From contig JANVFP010000008.1 of the NCBI GenBank assembly GCA_027919835.1, positions 434,001 through 498,000 on the forward strand: 64,000 nt of DNA, written 5' to 3'. Shown piece by piece: positions 1 through 11,746 of the stretch (position 1 is the first letter of the stretch; every line of letters starts with the position of its first letter). The DNA is from Lentinula raphanica (lineage: Eukaryota; Basidiomycota; Agaricomycetes; Agaricales; Omphalotaceae). The position numbers were made by a program, and so were the translations under genes. Under the pieces are notes generated by a model. The model saw nothing but the letters and a program-made list of their open reading frames with translations. It was not told the DNA's origin and searched no databases.

Positions 1-326
1 AGTCTCGAGTCCAATTCAATGAGTCTCTTTTCCAAGTCTTTGAGTAATTTGTCTGCGTAGTGGAACTCAAACTCAGTTCAGAAAATATATGAATGTGAAT
101 GTATTTTGCTGATCTCTAGACAGTCTCATGCCATTCGTGCTGACTATGTATTAGTGAAAACTGAGTAGCAAGTCAATTCTGAATGTCAATCTGAGCGAGT
201 CAATAGTCCGAGTCTGTTTCAATGATTTGAGTGGCATGTCATCGGGCGAACAACCGAATTTCGGTCCAAGTCAATTCCAGAAGTGTGGAAACAGGGTCGG
301 AGTCTAATATAGTCCCAAAATTGGTT
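1..326. other. Non-coding, GAGTC/AAGTC-rich stretch
   Basis: No coding sequence is recognisable. The stretch is unusually rich in GAGTC and CAAGTC words, for example GAGTC near 7, 20, 196, 210 and 299, and two copies of CAAGTCAATTC near 168 and 264. It lies where the next exons of the PNS1-like gene on the minus strand would be expected, so it is either part of an exceptionally long intron or inserted DNA. Confidence 0.5.
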
Positions 327-375
327 TCATAGAAACATGCTGACAGCGAGGGAGGGAGGGATACAATGCGTTACC

Positions 376-608
376 TGTAACACGAAAAAGACTAGGAAAA
401 CAGGATCATTGACTTTCTTCTTTGGCTTGAACCTCTCTCCTTCGTACGACTGCTTGTGTTCACCGCCATTGCCACCACTGGCATAGTTCGCCTGGGTTTG
501 ACTATAGCTGGGTTCAGCGTAGTTGGGCGTCGGCCCTGGATAAGGTGCTGCTGCATTCTGGGGGTACTGGGGTGTGTTTCCCCATTGTTGTTTGTTCCAA
601 TTAGACAT
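376..608 (-). CDS. PNS1: PNS1/CTL-like transporter, first exon only (partial)
   Basis: This reads as the first exon of a choline-transporter-like (Pns1/CTL) membrane protein. The ATG is at 606-608. About 77 residues follow: a polar Gln/Asn/Pro/Tyr-rich cytosolic tail, then a basic stretch with the motif FKPKKKVNDP, then the start of a transmembrane helix (VFLVFFVLQ). The exon ends at a good donor (GTAACG) near 375. In the family the basic motif directly precedes the first membrane helix, which fits. The remaining exons are not visible down to position 1, so the intron is over 370 nt in a window where introns are about 55 nt, or the gene is interrupted. The call rests on this short N-terminus only. 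Confidence 0.45.
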
Positions 609-1077
609 AGACTGAGAGACGAGGGTTTTCGTGAAGTTCGTGGAGGATGAAGAAGAAGCGTAATTCCCAAGACCAGCTCAGGAGGTTGACTTTTTACTCA
701 ATAAATTGATGTCGATGCCCTAAAGTACAGCGCCAAGACTCACAACAGGTCATAACAGCGCCTCGAAGCGCCCGCAATTGCCACATGGAGAAAACCCCTC
801 GGTCAAGACTCAACAGGACTTACTTAACTCGGTGTTTTGCGTAGAATATAGATTGCAGTGGCATCTGTACGTGCATACATGGGATTGAGAGACGATGAGA
901 CTAGGAGATACAGAATTATTGGATAGTGTTCTTCAAAAACACAGAAAGCGAGATAGAGATTACAACGCCAAGGAAACAGTGCCCAGTAGAACGTTTAAAG
1001 AGCGTGCTCGTTAACCCCAAACCAGAAGACAGGAAGAGGACCATCCGGATTGATGCACACCTGGCTAGCCACGTTAT
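609..1077. other. Intergenic, no gene seen
   Basis: This is the promoter side of the PNS1-like exon and the 3' side of the first PP2C gene. I see no conserved coding signal; the plus-strand ORF at 926-1165 partly overlaps the PP2C last exon on the other strand. Confidence 0.5.
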
Positions 1078-2478
1078 TCATGGCTGCTGGTTGTTCTTGA
1101 ACCGCACAACGACGACGGTCACATTGTCCGTCGTGTGGTTATTCAGAGCGTATCGCAGTAGGTGATGACTAGCAGATTGGGCATCGTTTATTGACTTGAT
1201 TTGATTCACAGCGGCTTGGTCGCCGATTATATCCCAAAGCTGAGGGGGCGGTTAGCACATGCATAATTCAAACAACGAAAGAGACGTACCCCATCGCAAG
1301 CCAATATCAGAAATTCGTCCTCGTCACATAGTTCAGTCTCTGTCGTATACGGAGCACCTACAACAAACTCCTTCATGGAAGAGTCTCCTAAGCTCCGCGT
1401 CACAGCCAACACCCCATTCACTCGGCCACCCATAACGAAACCACCAGCGTCCGTTATCCGTTTCGCTTCCTGCTTATCCGACCCCTTGTGGTCATACGTC
1501 AATCTGACCGCCTTTCCTGCACGACACAAAACACCACGCGCATCGCCAGCGTTGGCGCAGTATAAGACGCGTCGCGAGTTTTCGGGTGGGATCCGGACAG
1601 GTTTCAGTTCCTTCGAGCCATTACGTGAAGACAGAGATGATTTCCTCGCAGGGGATATAGCTCCTGATATTGAACCTCCCCCCAGGCTCATCAAGGCTTT
1701 CTTGATAGGGTTACTTATGGATTTCTTCTTCGACTTTGACGATTCATCGCCAGAAACGCTTTCGCCGCTGCTCTCGTGCGGACTGGCTGGTTCGTCGCCT
1801 TCCCGGGTTCTAGTAGACACCGGAGAGTCCGGATACGGAGTCTGAGATTGAGCGAGGTCAAGGAAAGACTGATGGCCATTCGCGTCTTCAATCCTGAGGA
1901 AGGCAGTCACAGCCGTACATCCCGAGTGTATTTTGCCGTCGGATTCCTCGCACATCTGGGACAGACTTGCATCGACTTCATGGAAAGTCCTGTTGAGTAG
2001 ATCGGGTACAGACATCTCAGGAGCTGAGCGTAGACTGTTGAGAAGATACTGGATGCATGAGGCGTCGTTAGGTGGAGCAGAAAGGTGAGCATATTGGCAG
2101 ATTATGACGCACCTCGTGAAAGTGGTTACCGCACCATTCTGCAGCGTGTTTCCCTGCGTGGCCGTCAAAGACGGCAAAGAAACCCTGGCCACGGATGTTG
2201 TCAAAGTCTGTCACGAAAGAATGTGCGTCTTCCATCGTCCGTCGAGTGCCCTTGTCTTCGGAGACTCCGACTTGGAACCAGATGTTCTTTGTTGCATGGC
2301 GGTTTAATATCTGAGAGGTTCATACTCCAGCATCAGCTCATCGTCCGAGAAACCGAGAGAGAAAGACGCATACTCCATAGGTGTCGAGGTCGGCAGTGGT
2401 GATAGACTTGGATCGTGCGTTGGGCGATTCACTGAAGCCAGTCCTAGGCATATTAGAAGGTCTAATGGAGTCAAACAT
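1078..2478 (-). CDS. Protein phosphatase 2C, PTC1-type, with Ser-rich insert
   Basis: This is a metal-dependent Ser/Thr phosphatase of the PP2C (PPM) family, closest in motif spacing to yeast Ptc1, which dampens stress MAP-kinase signalling. I read four exons: 2374-2478, 2113-2310, 1290-2048 and 1078-1239, all phase 0, giving 407 residues. Visible motifs in order are RRTMEDAHSF, FFAVFDGHAGKHAAEWCG, SGCTAVTAFLR, NAGDARGVLC, DHKGSD, TRSLGD, ACDGLWD (across the last intron) and DNVTV, so the metal-binding aspartates are present. Between the TAVTAFLR and NAGDAR segments sits an insert of about 100 residues rich in Ser, Lys and Asp that the neighbouring copy lacks. It may hold phosphorylation sites (inference). 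The gene is followed upstream by a paralogue in the same orientation. The frame joins between exons are exact, so the gene looks intact. Confidence 0.88.
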
Positions 2479-3189
2479 CTGAGAATCCTGAGATATGTGG
2501 AAGAGAGGAAACAAACGGTGGTGAAGGCGATGAAGAGGGAGGAGATGAAGCCGCTGGAACAGGGTTTTATTGTCAGAAAACCACGCTGACACATAAGGAC
2601 AAAGCGATCGGTACATACAATCTTGCTCATCAAAGACCTGCTCTGAATTTGCGATGGAATTGGAAGTTGAGGCCATAGATATTGCAAGAAATGTATACGA
2701 GGAAGTAAGTAGAGTATTCTTGAGTTGGAGGTTAAATTTATACAAGTCCAGGGTCCAGGCGCGCGTCATAACCAATAGCATCACGTAATTCCTCTTTTGC
2801 CTTTTTGGGAACCATTGCCAACAGACCCTAAGGAGCCCTAAGGCCACTGTGGACGAAATACTATTGTTTCAGAGGACGAGGGTGCACCCTAAGATGTCCT
2901 CTATTGTCTCCTTCATTCTGGGGCACAACCACATTCTCAGATACATCTCCGATGAGAAACAAGTCAGCGCACAGCTATTGCCGTGAAAACCAGGTTGAAC
3001 CTACGTTATACAGATTGTACAGTAAATGTTACTGATACTACTGCTACAGTTATATGCACACTACCCCGATACCAATACATCACTTTTCAAAGAATATAAC
3101 CCAGAGAAGAATGTCTTGTCCGAAAATATACACGAATAGAGCTCGAACCCAAAGACGAGCCAATATCATCGTACCCAAACTCCAACCTT
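2479..3189. other. Intergenic between the two PP2C genes
   Basis: About 0.7 kb between tandem genes: 3' end of the upstream PP2C copy and promoter of the downstream one. The minus-strand ORFs here (2338-2847, 2304-2687) do not join to the PP2C frame except for the short first exon at 2374-2478. Confidence 0.5.
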
Positions 3190-4436
3190 TCAATGGTTCG
3201 AAGTTTTCATATGACTCGAAGGAGAGGAATTCGTAAACCGTATCACCATCACCGTCACGTTATCGCGACTTATCATACTGTCGTTCTTCAACGCATAATT
3301 CACAAGCGTCCGACTCGCCTCCTCAGCGTCGTCAATGTTCCGAACCAGATCAACTGCCTCCTGATCAGACATAACGTCCCATAGCTACAAAGACCGCAAG
3401 GGTGATTAGGGCGCAAAACTAGAATCATATCGAAACATAAAAACGTACACCATCGCAAGCGATTACGCAAAATTCATCGTTCTCCTTTAATTCCGTCCGA
3501 GAAAGGTATGGTGTCCCGATGACGAGGTCCTTCAGCTTCAACGACTCATATCGCATATGATCGCCCAAACTTCGAGAGACGGCCAGTGTCCCAAACACAC
3601 GGCCTCGAAGGACGATCCCGCCCGCGCCTCGAATCCGTGCTTGTTCGTCAGAGTCTGACGGCTTATGGTCATGCGTAAGTCGTGTAGCGGTGCCGTTGCG
3701 ACACATGACACCTCTCGCGTCTCCAACATTGCCACAATAAAACACACGCCGGGCATCCTTCGGAGGAAGTTTGAGTTTGTTATGTTCCGAGAGGTCTGTT
3801 TGAGGGAAATTCTGGGATCCGTCTGCATCCTCAATTCGGAGAAAGGCGACTACGGCAGTAGATCCAGAATCTGCAAGCTCGTCTGACCTTTCCGACATCT
3901 TTCCAAGCTCCTCGTCTGCCTCAAGAAAAGACTTTTTGAGGACATCCAACCCATTGAGTTGAGGATTCTTGTGGATGCAATTAAGAAAGATCTGGACGAG
4001 ATTAGTGACAGTTTTGGCATGCGTATGATAAGAGATTGAAAGAACCTTGTGAAATTCTTGCCCACACCATTCTGATACACACTTGTTTCCGTGGCCGTCG
4101 AAAACACCAAAGTAACCTTGGCCTCGTACTGAATCGAAATCTACGATGAATGCATGCGTGTCTTCCATTGTCGGTCTCATGCCTTGTGCTTCATGCACAC
4201 CTATCTGATAGGATTCGTACTGGGTAGGGATGCGATTAAGAACCTGTGTTTTTCGAATGAATCAGCATGGCTCAATGGTAACCTGTAGCAAAATGCGACG
4301 TACACCAAAAGTATTTGGCCCAGTCGTTCGAGTAATAGGCTCAGAGTGCGCATTCTGAGCAGAGCTGAGATATAGGTCAGTAAGGTGTATAGGCCTACGA
4401 GAGGTGAACGTACTTTTTCGCATCGTTGGCACGCAT
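3190..4436 (-). CDS. Protein phosphatase 2C, PTC1-type, compact paralogue
   Basis: This is a second PP2C phosphatase, a tandem paralogue of the gene at 1078-2478. I read five exons: 4414-4436, 4304-4364, 4046-4243, 3449-3991 and 3190-3384, giving 339 residues. The exon holding the first catalytic aspartates is 198 nt in both copies and starts with the same V/I-L-N-R block, so the intron positions are shared. Motifs are [60 protein letters not shown] and DNVTV. It lacks the long Ser/Lys insert of the other copy, and the usual GHAG is GHGN. The intron at 3992-4045 is 54 nt with a weak GTTCTT donor and keeps frame if retained; the homologous intron in the other copy supports splicing. The likely role is stress-signalling dephosphorylation, by family. 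Confidence 0.87.
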
Positions 4437-4884
4437 ATGTCTGGATGAGAAAATTGTGGTGAGTATGAGACAACGACTACAAGCCTTCGAAACCTACAAT
4501 CGAGACATGACAGATACGTCGTATCGATGAATGTTGGACGAGAGTCGCGCTAAGATTAGCGCGCGGTTAGTACGAACGAACCTGCATGATATGAATGCCG
4601 GAAAAACATACGGAAGTGACAGAAATGGAGGCTTTTTTATTTCGCAGATGGTGGTGGTTCGATATCAAGAGCCGAATATCAGTAAATCTGACATATCCTA
4701 CGTGTGCATGATTAAAATATGAAAGGCTGTGGTGGTAAAAAAGAAAGAGAGAGATGGGTCGAGTAGTAAAAGAGTACAGCCCGCCAGTTACCTAATCAGG
4801 CATGAATATCGTTGGTATTTATTTCCGTTTTTGAACTTGTCCAGTTACTTGATCCACCTTTCGATTTGTTTTCGAAACTAGTGG
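4437..4884. other. Divergent intergenic region
   Basis: Shared 5' region between the minus-strand PP2C gene and the plus-strand BZW gene; probably both promoters. I see no coding signal. Confidence 0.5.
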
Positions 4885-6511
4885 ATGTCTACGCAACAAT
4901 CCGCCCCAAAGCCTTCTCTTCAGGGGGTCAGAATCAAAGCAAGAAAGGGCGCTGTAAAGGCTCAAGCAAAGCACGAACCGACTGGTCAAATCTTTTCCGT
5001 CGTTCTACCTCTTCTACGCTCATAACTATCTCCAACAGTCTTCAAAGACCAACTCTATAAACATCTCGAAACTGTTCCAGAAGGAGATTTCGATTCTTTT
5101 TCCTCCAAACTCATATCAGCAGGCTCCACACTCGAATTCCTCAAATATGCAGATCCCTTATTCGAGATTATCCTTGTCGGAGGACTTCTCCAGCCTGGTG
5201 GCAGCTACATTGACAATGTTCCCACATCTCCGTTCACTATCTTCAACGCCAAAGATCCTGCCAACGTAGAAGAAATCAAAAAGTACATCGAAGTCTTGAA
5301 CAAACTTATTCGGAGGTACATCATAATCAGTCTAGATTGTTTGATCTCTTATTGATGTTGCCCTAGGTACAAATATCTTCAGAAACCACTTGAAACCACC
5401 GCCCTTCCGGGGATTCTCCAGTACATCCATCGCTGGGAACCCGCTCAAAAGGACAAGCTGGCCATGGCGACCGGACTTTTGATGGCTCAAGGTCTAGCTA
5501 GCGCATCTGTCCTTCAGAGTTTGACCAAGGATCATCTTATCAAAGATGGTGCGTCTTCGTCCCCATCGAAATTGACTCGAGCTGACTCTCGTCCGATAGA
5601 TGTTTCAATCAACGTATTGACAGTCATCTTCCGTGCTTATCTCGTCGATCAATCCATGGACCACCTTTCCGCCTCTCTCAAGAAAGGTGGAATTCGCGAT
5701 ATGCTGTCGTTTTTCCCCGCAAATAAGCGGGAGCCCAAGTACTTGGAGGAACACTTCAAGAAAGCCAATCTCCCCCAAGTCGCAGAATGGTATGCCAAAA
5801 AGCAGTATGCGATGGTCAAAGATGCCATCGTGAAGGAGGTTCAAAGTCTCGTGGAACGCGAGGAACCCACTGAGCAGGTTTGTGGTGCATCTGCTACTCC
5901 CAAGTCGTAATTGGAACTCTATGTCAGATCGTGTCTGCTATCAAAGCACAACGGGAGAGCAACCCTATTCCAGATCCCGAACTAATCGCGTGCCTATGGC
6001 AGGGTTTGATTTCTTCCGTCGACTGGAGCGCGCGTCCAGATCAGATCGAAGGCCTGGCCTTGCGTGAAGTTGGGGTAAGTTCTCGTCAAAAGATGCTTGA
6101 TTCATCGCTCAACATCGTCGATGGACCCAGAAATTTGCCCCCATCCTAGAGCCTTTCTGCTCTGGTCCGAAAACAGAAGTTGCTCTCATCAACGTCGTTC
6201 AAGTGTACTGTTACGAAGATACTCGCATTATCAAAGCATTCCCGCAGATTCTCAAAGTCCGTTTTATGATTCCGTCTTTGACAATGTTATCTGACGAACG
6301 AATTAGGTTCTGTATAATAAGGACTGTATATCCGACCAAGCCATTATTTACTGGCACCAGAAGGGCTCCAAACCACAAGGACGTCAACATTTCTTGAAGA
6401 GCACTGAAGCATTAGTAAAGGTGGGGTTTTTAATTCCAAGTTCCTCGTTCTTTTCTCATGTGTTTCCAGTTCTTGCAAGAGCAGGAATCCGAATCCGAAC
6501 AGGATGAATGA
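4885..6511 (+). CDS. BZW1: eIF5-mimic protein (BZW/5MP family)
   Basis: This is a homologue of the basic leucine zipper and W2 domain proteins (eIF5-mimic proteins), which bind eIF2 and eIF3 through a C-terminal W2/MIF4G-type domain and tune start-codon choice. I read eight exons: 4885-4984, 5039-5315, 5367-5548, 5600-5877, 5928-6074, 6131-6256, 6307-6420 and 6470-6511. They give 421 residues, close to 419 in animals. Characteristic blocks are SLQGVRIKARKG near the N-terminus, LIRRYKYL across the second intron, the KLAMATGLL segment, and an acidic, aromatic W2 tail ending in a Glu/Ser-rich stretch. A 51-nt intron at 5549-5599 (donor GTGCGT, branch CTGAC, acceptor GATAG) is open in frame, so naive ORF calling would keep it; removing it restores the family spacing. 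All joins keep phase. Confidence 0.9.
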
Positions 6512-6739
6512 GCGTTGTAATTACAGTAGTGTCATTCTGGGATACACATATTTGAACAACAGCGTATTTTTACCCTTTTCGTATGTAAACGGGTTTTTTT
6601 CTTTGATACGAGTACATTGCTAGTACGAGGAAATCTCGGAAGCACCTGGAAGTACAAAACTACAAAAACGTTCAAGACAAGCAGTCAAACTCATAGGAAC
6701 ACTAAAACGAGAAGGGAGATGATAACGAAGACCAATTGC

Positions 6740-9700
6740 TTACCATGCCTCCGGCATGGGAGCGAAGTCTCCAGCCCATCCATTTCCTGCCATTTGCAGA
6801 AATATGCCATCGGAACCATTGACAGGGAGAGCGAGATCGTTCAAGCTCTGAAGAATGAATGAATTTTATGTTCGTAGATGACAAATAGGGTGGCTTACTT
6901 GTTCTTGCAACCAAAGAGGGATGGCAGCAGGAATGACAATATTGCGGTCACCAGGACCAAATCCGAGCTCTTCCATGGTGAAAGGTGGAGGGAGATTCGG
7001 ATCCACGTACGAGGTAGGAGTGACTACCATTTCAGCAAATCCTGGTGGAGGAGGTCCTGCATGCGGAACAGGAGTTTGAATTCCACTTCCAAGACCAACC
7101 TTTCGACGAAGGTTCGCAAGCATTATGCGGAGAGTAAGTGCGTATCTATAATCATGAAAACATGTTAGCAAAGCTCTGTATCTGAGAGATTGATCTGAAG
7201 GCTGTCAGCCCACCGTTCAGCGGCAACATCCGACAAAAGCTGAGCAAGCTGTTCAACTTGAACAGTTATCAAAGCCAAATCCAGTTCCGCGGGGAATAAG
7301 CTGGCCATCTTCAACAGGAATAGGCCAGAGAATGCTGCAGTCACGAGGCTGTCGTGAACTGCATATCTGAGAGCAGCCCTAGGGAAAGGTTATGTTCAGA
7401 TGCAGGACTGTATTTTGTTGGGGGACCGGCGTACCGATATTCAGGAGAAGACAGGAAGATATCCAAACAGCTGGAAGCAGCGTTCTTCGCCTCAAAGGCG
7501 AGTTCGCGTTGTTCGAAAGGCATTTTGTCCCAGGACACACCCCTGAGAGCCACACAAACCAGCCAGAGTTTCGCATAATGCAGTTCGCCGGCCAGAATTT
7601 TTCGAAGCAGAGAATCTCCGTCCATCGTTTGTCCTATCAATAACTATCAGACACTTCTCATTATCAACCCAGAATCATATGTACTAACGGTGAAGCTCAT
7701 CACACTCGTCATACCATTTCTCAAGAGCAATTGTGGCACGACGAACGAAAGCTAGGGTATTGTGGTTGACTTGCCCATTCATTTGAGTGAGAGTCTCGTA
7801 TATTTGCGCTGTATACATTTAGGAAAAATGCGCTGCAATTCCAGATGGTCACACATACTTTTCTGAGCGATGAGCTCGACCTGAGAAACGAGTCTGACGT
7901 CCGTGGGGGAAGCCATACTATGATTCAAAAGCAACCGGCAGTGTCGAATGGAGTTCTCGTCGCGTAACACGATCGGTCGGCCAGTTCCAAGGCTCATTCT
8001 TTCATCGATTAATTCACGCCCTCGGAAATACACAACGAGGGAAGAACTCACTGGTGATCGAACCAGTAAAGGCATAGCCAGATACGGGCAGATATGACTT
8101 CAAGATATAGATGGTTAATGAGATATGAAGACGATGTATAAAAAGATATTGTACCTAGATCTCGCTCTTCCTCTTGTGTCCTTTGCTTTCCCGTATCGTC
8201 CGCTAGCTTTTCTAGCGCACGGTGGAGACCAAGGTCAAGTGCCATTCGCATGGCATGGCCGGAAGGCAGCCAACCGTTGGTACTCCAAGCTGCTAACAGC
8301 AACATCCCTGCACGGTTCATCATGAGACGTAGAATTCATTTAACTGTGAACATGGGCAGCGGACCTTGGACCGCCTCTTTCCGGACCACAGGCCCAAAAA
8401 GAGATGAACGAGCTATGCCCTGCGCTTCTTCCAAGCACTTGTAGAACGTCGGACTGAGAGGACCGTTGCCGCTCCGGATTTTACCGGCGACAGCAAGAAT
8501 TGCGTCAAAAGTCCAGGGCGTACGTTCCATTAAGCTTTCATAAGTATCATACAATGGGTCGAAAACCGGTATGAAGAGATGGCACCCTGCAAAAAAACTG
8601 TATACCATAGGTGAGATGGGATTCTTGTATGGTAAAAACACCTAAGTGTTCCGGTGATTGTAAATTACATGTTGTATAATTCTCTAGCTTCCGAATCGGC
8701 GACAAGACCCTAGAAGATCAGATAAGCTTCTATGCCAATTGCAGGGGAGGTTGAGGGAAAGCACCTTCTCCACTACATGAGGAAAAGCATTACGGGGAAT
8801 TGGTTCGGCCCGTTTGCGTTTCTTGACTCTGATTGAGAAGAGCAGTTAGAACGAGAGTTGGGTGTGAACATGAGATAACAAACCTAGGGGCGGAGGCAGA
8901 AGGCACGGCAGCGGCCTCGGCAGCAGCATTGGCCAATCCCTGAAGTGCTTCAATTGGAGCGTTTAAGGTGGCACGCGGTAGGGTGTCTTCAGATTCATCA
9001 TCGGAAGAAGCTGCAGTACTAGGTATGATCCCGTAGGTAGCATACTTGTGAGGCTATAGATGACGTGGTGTTTGCGAGGTGATATGGATCATTAAGGCAG
9101 ATTACGCACGGGTGGGGCAAAGCCAGGCAGAGGAGGGAACTTGTCTCCTCTTTCCTCTTCGAAAGGTCTGTTTCCTACTGCCTGCGGAGGAGGAGGGGGA
9201 GGAGGAAACATAGCACCTGAATGGGCTTGACCCTGTACGACTTGAAGAATTCTGTCCAAAGAATTTTGCATTCCAATCACATGGCTCTGCATAACCTGTT
9301 GGGAAGATCAGGACCATCGTCAAAGAGCGAGATTTAGACAAAGTACATACCATGTATTGACCTTCCAGACGAGCGAGACGCCTTGTAGTTAGAAAAAGGT
9401 TTCGATGAACACGAGGCATATCAGAGATACGCTAGGGGGCTCACTCGAGGTGAAAAGCGGCCGCAACGGGTGCGGCGGGCTTCTTTTCAGGCTTTTCGAA
9501 TATGCAGGGAGTCCCGCTCAGTTGGCATCGTCGACAGGGCGCCTTGAAAGAGAGAAAAAGCCGGGCCGACCGGGGCAACGGACCAGTGAGCAAGGAGGAC
9601 GGGACGGTGAAAAAATTCAGACTCACATCTCCTTCACAACGATTCTTTCCCTTTCTACAGGCGGTGCAGGCCCGGGCACCTCTCTTCGGGATATGCGCAG

Positions 9701-9818
9701 GCGGCGTAGCTGCTGGAATCGCTACTGAAGAACCGACTGTATCAGCGCCAATTGTTCGCCTTCGTTTTGCGGCAGACTCAGGACCATTGGAGACTGAAGC
9801 ATTGGGACTCATCGACAT
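6740..9818 (-). CDS. Zn2Cys6 transcription factor with fungal-specific TF domain
   Basis: This is a nuclear binuclear-zinc-cluster regulator. The ATG is at 9816-9818. Exon 1 (9627-9818) holds a KRRR basic stretch and the first half of the zinc cluster (ACTACRKGKNRCEG); exon 2 (9445-9542) carries the second half (PCRRCQLSGTPC) followed by EKPEKK. A short helical linker follows (exons 9351-9381 and 9110-9295; RLARLEGQ, SLDRIL), then a poly-Pro tract, an Ala-rich acidic segment and a basic KKRKR. The middle-homology region includes CHLFIPVFDP, WTFDAILAVAGKIRSG, GHAMRMALDLGLHRAL, ARIWLCLYWFDHQ and LGTGRPIVLRD, which define the fungal_trans family. The C-terminus is Pro/Gly-rich and ends at TAA 6740-6742. 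In the region around 8590-8690 I join AAC-AT to TTTTTTT across a 71-nt intron, which rebuilds the FFxGCHLF motif. Target genes are unknown. Confidence 0.85.
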
Positions 9819-10652
9819 CTTGAACGTTGACGAGTAAGAAGACAAAAAAGAGTTTTCAGTTGAGGGTCCAGGTGGAAAATAATGGCTAAGACAGAGAATC
9901 GTTGGTTGTTCAACTTCGCTTTCTCAGCGCTGCCACGTGGCGCCGTCGCCCAACCCCAGCTGACGCTAACTTTAATCCCTTTTATTCCGTTAAAAACCCA
10001 GATTAAATTACTGATCAAACCCGTTGATTCTTTGAACAGTTCATAAAGACTCTTTCGCCTTCAAGTCCATGTCTTTGCCTTCGCGGAAATGTCCAACAAG
10101 ATTTTCTTTCACCAGTTTGAACAATGAACGTTCAGAAACGTTGGTCACCCCTGTCAGCTTTGGGAGAACCCTCTTCACACTCGTGCTATTTTCTTCATGG
10201 CAGAAACCTTGCTATAAATGAGCTACGTCTACATAGCACACACTACGGGTTGACAAGCATTTCCATTACCATTGGTCGACCAAAAGACATACCATGCGGT
10301 TCTCCAAGTGTCTGGAGTTGCTAATTTCTCACTCATTCCATTAAGTAGGGACGTTCATTTTCCCTCATCAGAAAACTGAATCCGATAATCACTTACTATT
10401 CGAACGCACATGCAAGATCTTCATAGTCATCCCGCTCTTGATCACTCTGAACATACTCGACTCTCTGATGATAGACTTTCCCAATTGGATCGACCTGCGA
10501 GGTTGTTGGCGACTTTGGATTCGAAAAACATTTCAAGTCCGGTGCAGGAGGATCAAGACTGTATCTATTGCATTCATTTCTTTGATGCAAGCAAAGGTAC
10601 GTACGAGTCAGGCCAGCTACACAAATTCGGGGAATGCTGTAGGCTTAGCAGG
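9819..10652. other. Region with a possible minus-strand orphan exon
   Basis: About 0.8 kb between the transcription factor and MND1. On the minus strand 10396-10557 is open and reads like a real C-terminus (acidic, with EYVQSDQERDDYEDLACAFE), but it begins without an ATG and I cannot link it to an upstream exon or a family. The plus-strand ORFs here look random. Confidence 0.3.
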
Positions 10653-11746
10653 CTACATTATATCCTCGTACTCTTCATCAATCTCTAGGTACTTTCGAAC
10701 GTCCTCCACGGTCACCATGCTTTGACGCAAGAAATGCGACAAGAGCGAACTGTAGTTCTCTGTTACACCCAGTGTTAGACATATCATGAGGCCAGAAAAT
10801 CAAGGTCCGTGGTTACTGTACCTGTCCACCGTATGGCCGCCTCCTTTGCGAGAGTTATTCCTCTCCTGGTTTCCTCCAACTTCACAGGATCGCATGCGCC
10901 ATACGCAGCTAACTCTTCATCTAGTTTGGCCAATTCCTTCTTGAGTCCCTGCAGTTTAGAGAGAGCTGCTGTTCTTCTTTCCTGTACCGTAAGGTTTAGT
11001 TCTTGTTCACGGTCACGCTGGATGCAGCCTCAATACCGATTCAACCCGGACAGACTTTTCTTTCTCTATCATCTGCTGTATCTCAAGCAGTTGAGCTTGA
11101 TGGGATGTCTTGATCTCTTTGGCGTTATCCACTCGACCTTGCACCTAGAAGACGCATATATCGCATATATGAGCAGATTCTGGACCGGGCCCTACGCTGA
11201 GGCAGACATACCACCGCGCCTTGATGAGATGGAAAGCTCCAGAAGACTAGTGATCGAGATGAGGTGAGAACGCGACCTGGACCGTACTGACACAACCTGA
11301 TGGTTACTTACAGTTGGAGGAACCAATTTTGTCTCCTTGTACTAACCCGTCATCCACCAAAGATTGAAGAACTTCTTTGACTGATTGGGACACTATGATC
11401 AAGAAAATATACATAGATCGTGTCCGAGTTAATTCTTGAATCGAGATAGGCCTTGATTGCGTACCAATCCCCTTCAATTTGGGCCCAAGCTTTTCCAGTT
11501 CCTTGAGCTGCCAATGATAGGTTCTTCAGAAGGTGGATCATTGGATCAGGCGAAACAGGAACGTACTTGATAGAAATCTCTCTATAACGCGTCGTCAGAC
11601 GAATGGTCAACGCGTTTCGTGCAACTTACAGTTTCATGGAATATTTCGAGTAGTTTGACGCGTTTTTCTTCCGCTGAGAGACCTCTTGGTGCCTACCGAA
11701 ATTCAGAGGCATGCAGATGAAGCAGTATCATGCAGTATCGTACCAT
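10653..11746 (-). CDS. MND1: MND1, meiotic recombination protein
   Basis: Mnd1 forms a coiled-coil heterodimer with Hop2 and stimulates Dmc1/Rad51 strand invasion in meiosis. The gene starts at ATG 11744-11746; the first coding exon is just this ATG, split from the next by an intron. It then reads APRGLSAEEKRVKLLEIF, DFYQ, KLGPKLKGI, VSQSVKEVLQSLVDDGLV, GSSNFFWSFPS, a coiled coil, YGACDP and AKEAAIRWTENY, ending at TAG 10653-10655. This gives about 210 residues against 205 in human. The order and spacing match the Mnd1 winged-helix plus coiled-coil plan throughout. One intron, 11018-11045, appears to be only 28 nt (34 nt with the alternative donor); without it a TGA stops the frame. No Hop2 gene is in the window. 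Confidence 0.88.

Noticed and set aside
1375..2402. Plus-strand ORFs opposite the PP2C gene
   Set aside because: They are antisense shadows of the phosphatase exons.
9441..9845. Transcription factor starting at 9845
   Set aside because: That start is a TTG codon; the first ATG in frame is at 9816-9818.
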